NCBI GenBank assembly: GCA_031398625.1
Contig: JANNNQ010000139.1
Coordinates: 1 to 10,649, forward strand
Length of the DNA: 10,649 nucleotides
Origin: CAIUGU01 sp031398625
GTDB lineage: Bacteria > Pseudomonadota > Gammaproteobacteria > Steroidobacterales > Steroidobacteraceae
Reading direction: 5' to 3'
The notes below the pieces were generated by a model that was not told where the DNA came from, ran no database searches, and saw only the letters and a program-made list of their open reading frames with translations. Position numbers and translations under genes: made by a program. Below are positions 8,116-10,649 of the stretch, in pieces. Numbering within the stretch: the stretch's first letter is position 1; each line of letters begins with the position of its first letter.

Positions 8116-8781
8116 ATGAACCTGGTCAGCACGAGTCCGGAAGCAGCCCGCCAGCAGATGGTCGAACAGCAGGTCCGCGCCTGGGATGTCCTCGATCTCA
8201 AGGTACTTGAGACCTTGAAGGCGGTCCGGCGGGAAGCCTTCGTCCCCCCGGCCTTCGTCGATGTGGCCTTCGCCGATGCCCAGATTCCGCTGGGCCATGG
8301 GCAGTGGATGCTGCCCCCGAAGGTGGATGGCCGGATCCTGCAAGCACTCGAACTCAAGCCCACCGACGACGTGCTCGACATCGGCAGCGGTAGCGGTTTC
8401 CTTGCTGCCTGCCTGGGAAAAATGGCCGCCCGGGTACGGTCGATTGAACTGTTCCCGGAGCTCGCCGCGTCCGCCACGCGCAATCTGCTCACTGCCAGCG
8501 CGAACAACGTCGTGGTGGAAACGGGCGACGCCCTGCAGCTGGACGAGTCCGGACGTTACGACGCCATCGTGGTGTCGGGCTCCCTGCCGGTCTGCGACGA
8601 GCGGTTCGAACGGGCACTGAAGCCCGGCGGCCGGCTGTTTGTCGTCGTCGGCGAGGCACCCGTGATGGAAGCCTGGCAGGTGACCCAGGGTGATTCCGGC
8701 GGCTTTACCCGCCGCAGCCTCTTCGAAACATCCATCGAGCCCCTGGTGAATGCAACCAGACCCTCCCCTTTCGTGTTCTGA
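8116..8781 (+). CDS. Protein-L-isoaspartate methyltransferase-like protein lacking the usual active-site serine
   Basis: A 221-residue SAM-dependent methyltransferase fold of the PCMT type. The N-terminal MVEQQVRAWDVLD (15-27), VRREAFVPPAF (37-47) and SAM motif I (LDIGSGSGF, 87-95) align with E. coli Pcm. The key loop does not: where Pcm has GQTISQP, with the conserved active-site Thr/Ser, this protein has GQWMLPP (62-68). The later TAAPPEIP region is also changed (SGSLPVCD, 154-161). It may still bind SAM but is unlikely to repair isoaspartate by the known mechanism. ATG 8116 has only a weak GGA-type site just upstream. It is the first gene of a probable operon with a rhodanese (28-base gap) and tolC. 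I recall annotated pcm genes placed similarly before tolC in other gammaproteobacteria. Fold certain, activity doubtful; I therefore give no gene symbol. Confidence 0.8.
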   Translation: MNLVSTSPEAARQQMVEQQVRAWDVLDLKVLETLKAVRREAFVPPAFVDVAFADAQIPLGHGQWMLPPKVDGRILQALELKPTDDVLDIGSGSGFLAACLGKMAARVRSIELFPELAASATRNLLTASANNVVVETGDALQLDESGRYDAIVVSGSLPVCDERFERALKPGGRLFVVVGEAPVMEAWQVTQGDSGGFTRRSLFETSIEPLVNATRPSPFVF

Positions 8782-8797
8782 TGAGCAAACGATCCCT

Positions 8798-8803
8798 AGG
8801 GAG
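8798..8803 (+). promoter_or_regulatory. Ribosome binding site that decides the rhodanese start
   Basis: AGGGAG lies six bases before the TTG at 8810, in the gap after the methyltransferase stop codon. An in-frame ATG at 8750 lies inside the methyltransferase gene and has no comparable site, so the TTG start is preferred. Confidence 0.6.
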
Positions 8804-8809
8804 CCCGCG

Positions 8810-9130
8810 TTGAGCGTTCCGGAAATCACCCCCGCCGAGTTTCTGCAAAGGCGAAATCGCGGAGAAAACTTGACGCTTCTTGACGTGCGCGAAGCGTGGG
8901 AGCTGGGTATCGTGAGCGTGCCCGGCATCGTGCATATCCCGATGAACGAGGTTCCGGGCCGGCTGAACGAACTCGACAGCGCCGTGGAAACCGTCGTGCT
9001 GTGCCGCTCGGGCCGGCGCAGCCTCGAAGTTGCGAGACTGCTGCAACAGCGCGGGTTCATTGCGGTCAATCTTGCCGGCGGCATCCTTGCGTGGTCGCGG
9101 GATGTCGATCCCAGCCTCCCGACCTACTAG
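8810..9130 (+). CDS. Single-domain rhodanese-like sulfurtransferase
   Basis: A small cytoplasmic protein of 106 residues with one rhodanese domain, the size of GlpE. It would carry sulfane sulfur as a persulfide on its catalytic cysteine. Visible features are LLDVREAWE (23-31), the family's D-V-R turn; the beta strand VVLC with the active-site loop CRSGRRS beginning at Cys65; and the closing NLAGGILAW motif near residue 91. All key residues are present, so it should be active; the physiological acceptor cannot be told. The start is TTG at 8810 with a strong ribosome site. It lies 28 bases after the methyltransferase gene and 52 bases before tolC. Why a sulfurtransferase travels with an outer-membrane channel is not clear; redox or thiol stress is one possibility. 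Confidence 0.9.
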   Translation: MSVPEITPAEFLQRRNRGENLTLLDVREAWELGIVSVPGIVHIPMNEVPGRLNELDSAVETVVLCRSGRRSLEVARLLQQRGFIAVNLAGGILAWSRDVDPSLPTY

Positions 9131-9182
9131 TGCGGTCAGCAGCCGGGCCGCACCGGCGAGATTTGTGAAGGACAGCTAGCCG

Positions 9183-10574
9183 ATGAGACAGACAATGCGA
9201 TTTGCGATGGCCTTGAGCCTGACGCTCGGTGCCTCGCTGGCGCAGGGGGCAGACCTCCTCGAGGTCTACCAGCGCGCGCTCCAGAGCGATCCGCAGATCC
9301 GCGAGGCCGAGGCCCTCAGACTCGCCACCCTCGAGGCGAAGCCCCAGGCCCTGGCGGGCCTTCTCCCGCAGCTGAGCGCTACCGGCGCGCGCACCCAGCG
9401 CGATACCGAGGTCGAGCAGCGCTCCTTGATCATTCCGACCCTGGGTCCTCCGGTGGAACGCCTCACGAGCGTCAGCACTGACGCTTACATTTCCAATTAC
9501 CAAGTCCAGCTGACGCAACCGCTCTTCCGGTGGGACCGCTGGGTCGCCCTGCGCCGCGCCGACTCCGAAGTCGCGCAGGCCGAGGCGGATTTCCAGGCGG
9601 CCGAGCAGGATCTCGTCTTTCGCGTCTCGCAGCGGTACTTCAACGTCCTGGCTGCCAAGGACACGCTGTCCGCACTGGAAGGCACGCTCGAAGCGGTCAC
9701 CCGCCAGCTCGAACAGTCCGAGCAGCGGTTCGAAGTCGGCCTGATCGCCATCACCGATGTGCAGGAATCCCGTGCTGCAGCGGATGAGGCGCGCGCCGGC
9801 GTCATCCAGGCCAAGCGCACACTCGCGACGAACCAGGAGCTCCTGCGGGAACTGACGGGTGAAATGTTCACCGACCTCGCTTCGCCCGGCGATGACATGC
9901 CGCTCAACACCCCGAACCCGGCAAACGAGCAGGAATGGGTCACCGCGGCGATGGAACAGAACCTCTCCCTGATCTCGGCCCGCCTCGCGGCGGACCTCGC
10001 GAAGGAAGACATCAGCACCGCTCGCACGGGCCACTTTCCGACGCTAGAGCTCGTTGTCGGACGGACGAACAACGACCAGACGGCGACGCAGGTCACCACC
10101 ATCGACAACGGGCTGCCGACGTCCTCGCCCGCCGACAACGACAACACGCAGGACTCGATTGCCCTGCAGGTCACCGTGCCGATCTACTCCGGCGGTGCGG
10201 TGTCGTCACGGGTGCGCGAACAGGTCTATCGTCACCGCGCTTCGCGCGAACGGCTGGAGCGCACTGCCCGCGAAACGGAACGGGCAACACGGGATGCCTA
10301 TCTCGGCGTCAACAGCGAGATCTCGCGCGTCCAGGCATTGCGGCAGGCAGTGGAATCGAGCCGGACCGCACTGGAGGCGGCGGAAGCAGGCTTTGAAGTC
10401 GGCACCCGGACGACGGTCGACGTGCTGGATGCGCGCCGCCGGTTGCTGGAGGCGGAAACGAGCTATGCGCGCAGCCGCTACGACTACATCATCAACATCA
10501 TCCAGCTGAAGCAGGCGGCGGGCAGCCTGTCACGCGAAGATCTCACGGAGATCAACGGGTGGTTGCGGGAGTGA
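9183..10574 (+). CDS. tolC: TolC-family outer-membrane efflux/secretion channel protein
   Basis: The 463-residue product is the outer-membrane duct of tripartite efflux pumps or type I secretion, acting as a trimer that spans the outer membrane and periplasm. Residues 1 to about 23 form a signal peptide (basic start, hydrophobic FAMALSLTLGASLA, cleavage near AQGA-D). The internal duplication typical of TolC is plain: LTQPLFRWDRW (110-120) matches VTVPIYSGGAV (330-340), and FEVGLIAITDVQESR (183-197) matches FEVGTRTTVDVLDAR (404-418). Long coiled-coil segments rich in Glu, Ala, Gln and Arg follow each. Length is close to mature E. coli TolC. ATG 9183 has AAGGA at 9168-9172; a second ATG at 9195 would shorten the signal peptide and has no good site. 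No inner-membrane pump or adaptor lies in the window, so it may serve several pumps. Family certain; exact partner unknown. Confidence 0.95.
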   Translation: MRQTMRFAMALSLTLGASLAQGADLLEVYQRALQSDPQIREAEALRLATLEAKPQALAGLLPQLSATGARTQRDTEVEQRSLIIPTLGPPVERLTSVSTDAYISNYQVQLTQPLFRWDRWVALRRADSEVAQAEADFQAAEQDLVFRVSQRYFNVLAAKDTLSALEGTLEAVTRQLEQSEQRFEVGLIAITDVQESRAAADEARAGVIQAKRTLATNQELLRELTGEMFTDLASPGDDMPLNTPNPANEQEWVTAAMEQNLSLISARLAADLAKEDISTARTGHFPTLELVVGRTNNDQTATQVTTIDNGLPTSSPADNDNTQDSIALQVTVPIYSGGAVSSRVREQVYRHRASRERLERTARETERATRDAYLGVNSEISRVQALRQAVESSRTALEAAEAGFEVGTRTTVDVLDARRRLLEAETSYARSRYDYIINIIQLKQAAGSLSREDLTEINGWLRE

Positions 10575-10584
10575 AATAGAGGAC

Positions 10585-10649
10585 GTGATGACGTCAAAGC
10601 CGTGATGGCACCGGAGTCACCCCCCCCCATCATCACCTCATCACCTCAT
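10585..10649. repeat. Short-period repeat with inverted arms, cut by the window end
   Basis: Two exact copies of CATCACCT (10631-10638, 10639-10646) plus partial CAT units end the window. GTGATG, the inverted form of the unit core, occurs at 10585-10590 and 10602-10607. A run of nine C (10620-10628) precedes the right arm. The plan (short tandem units, inverted arm, homopolymer) recalls the elements around pfp-hppA, though the unit is different. It begins 10 bases after the tolC stop codon; a tolC terminator is not otherwise visible. Confidence 0.6.

Noticed and set aside
8750..8809. Earlier ATG start for the rhodanese at 8750
   Set aside because: It lies inside the methyltransferase gene without a good ribosome site; the TTG at 8810 has AGGGAG at ideal spacing and begins at the conserved domain.
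8098..9084. Open frame of 328 codons on the minus strand opposite the methyltransferase and rhodanese genes
   Set aside because: It spans two well-recognised genes on the other strand and their gap; an artefact of codon bias.
9066..10034. Open frame of 322 codons on the minus strand opposite tolC
   Set aside because: Shadow of tolC, whose signal peptide and internal duplication are clear.

Overview
The window is GC-rich and densely coding with short gaps. It looks like a chromosomal segment of a proteobacterium, most likely a gammaproteobacterium of the Xanthomonadales/Nevskiales/Steroidobacterales type. This is inferred from the RNase D type, the pyrophosphate-dependent phosphofructokinase next to a proton-pumping pyrophosphatase, and the methyltransferase-like / rhodanese / TolC gene order. 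I see no phage, transposase, CRISPR, tRNA or rRNA signal.

Layout. (1) Positions 1-685 hold the 3' part of an RNase D gene (rnd, + strand), cut by the window edge and interrupted by an apparent frameshift near 201-206. (2) It converges, with a 15-base gap, on adk (701-1651, - strand). This adenylate kinase has a four-cysteine, zinc-type LID and about 100 extra residues at its C-terminus that are rich in Lys, Arg and Ala, like histone H1. (3) Divergent from adk are pfp (1879-3150) and hppA (3261-5294), both on the + strand. They encode a PPi-type phosphofructokinase and a K+-independent H+-pumping pyrophosphatase. The pair is bracketed by two short repeat elements, 1730-1854 and 5302-5417. Each has 7-base tandem units on one arm and inverted copies of the same kind of unit on the other. 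(4) A membrane-anchored PAS-PAS-GGDEF-EAL protein (5425-7719, - strand) converges on hppA; the motifs for both c-di-GMP synthesis and breakdown are intact. (5) After a non-coding divergent region (7720-8115) comes a probable operon on the + strand: a PCMT-like methyltransferase lacking the usual active-site serine (8116-8781), a single-domain rhodanese starting at TTG (8810-9130), and a TolC-family outer-membrane channel (9183-10574). The last 65 bases are another short-period repeat that runs off the window.

How the genes fit together. adk, pfp and hppA all deal with adenylate and pyrophosphate energy. Pfp can use or regenerate PPi in a reversible glycolytic step, HppA couples PPi to the proton gradient, and Adk recycles the AMP released by PPi-producing reactions. 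The second half combines second-messenger signalling with an outer-membrane export channel; the two small cytoplasmic proteins upstream of tolC have no obvious role in export.

No unmistakably new system is present. The points most worth a second look are the histone-like tail on Adk, the paired repeat elements around pfp-hppA, the PCMT-like protein without its catalytic serine, and the palindrome at the candidate promoter of the tolC operon.
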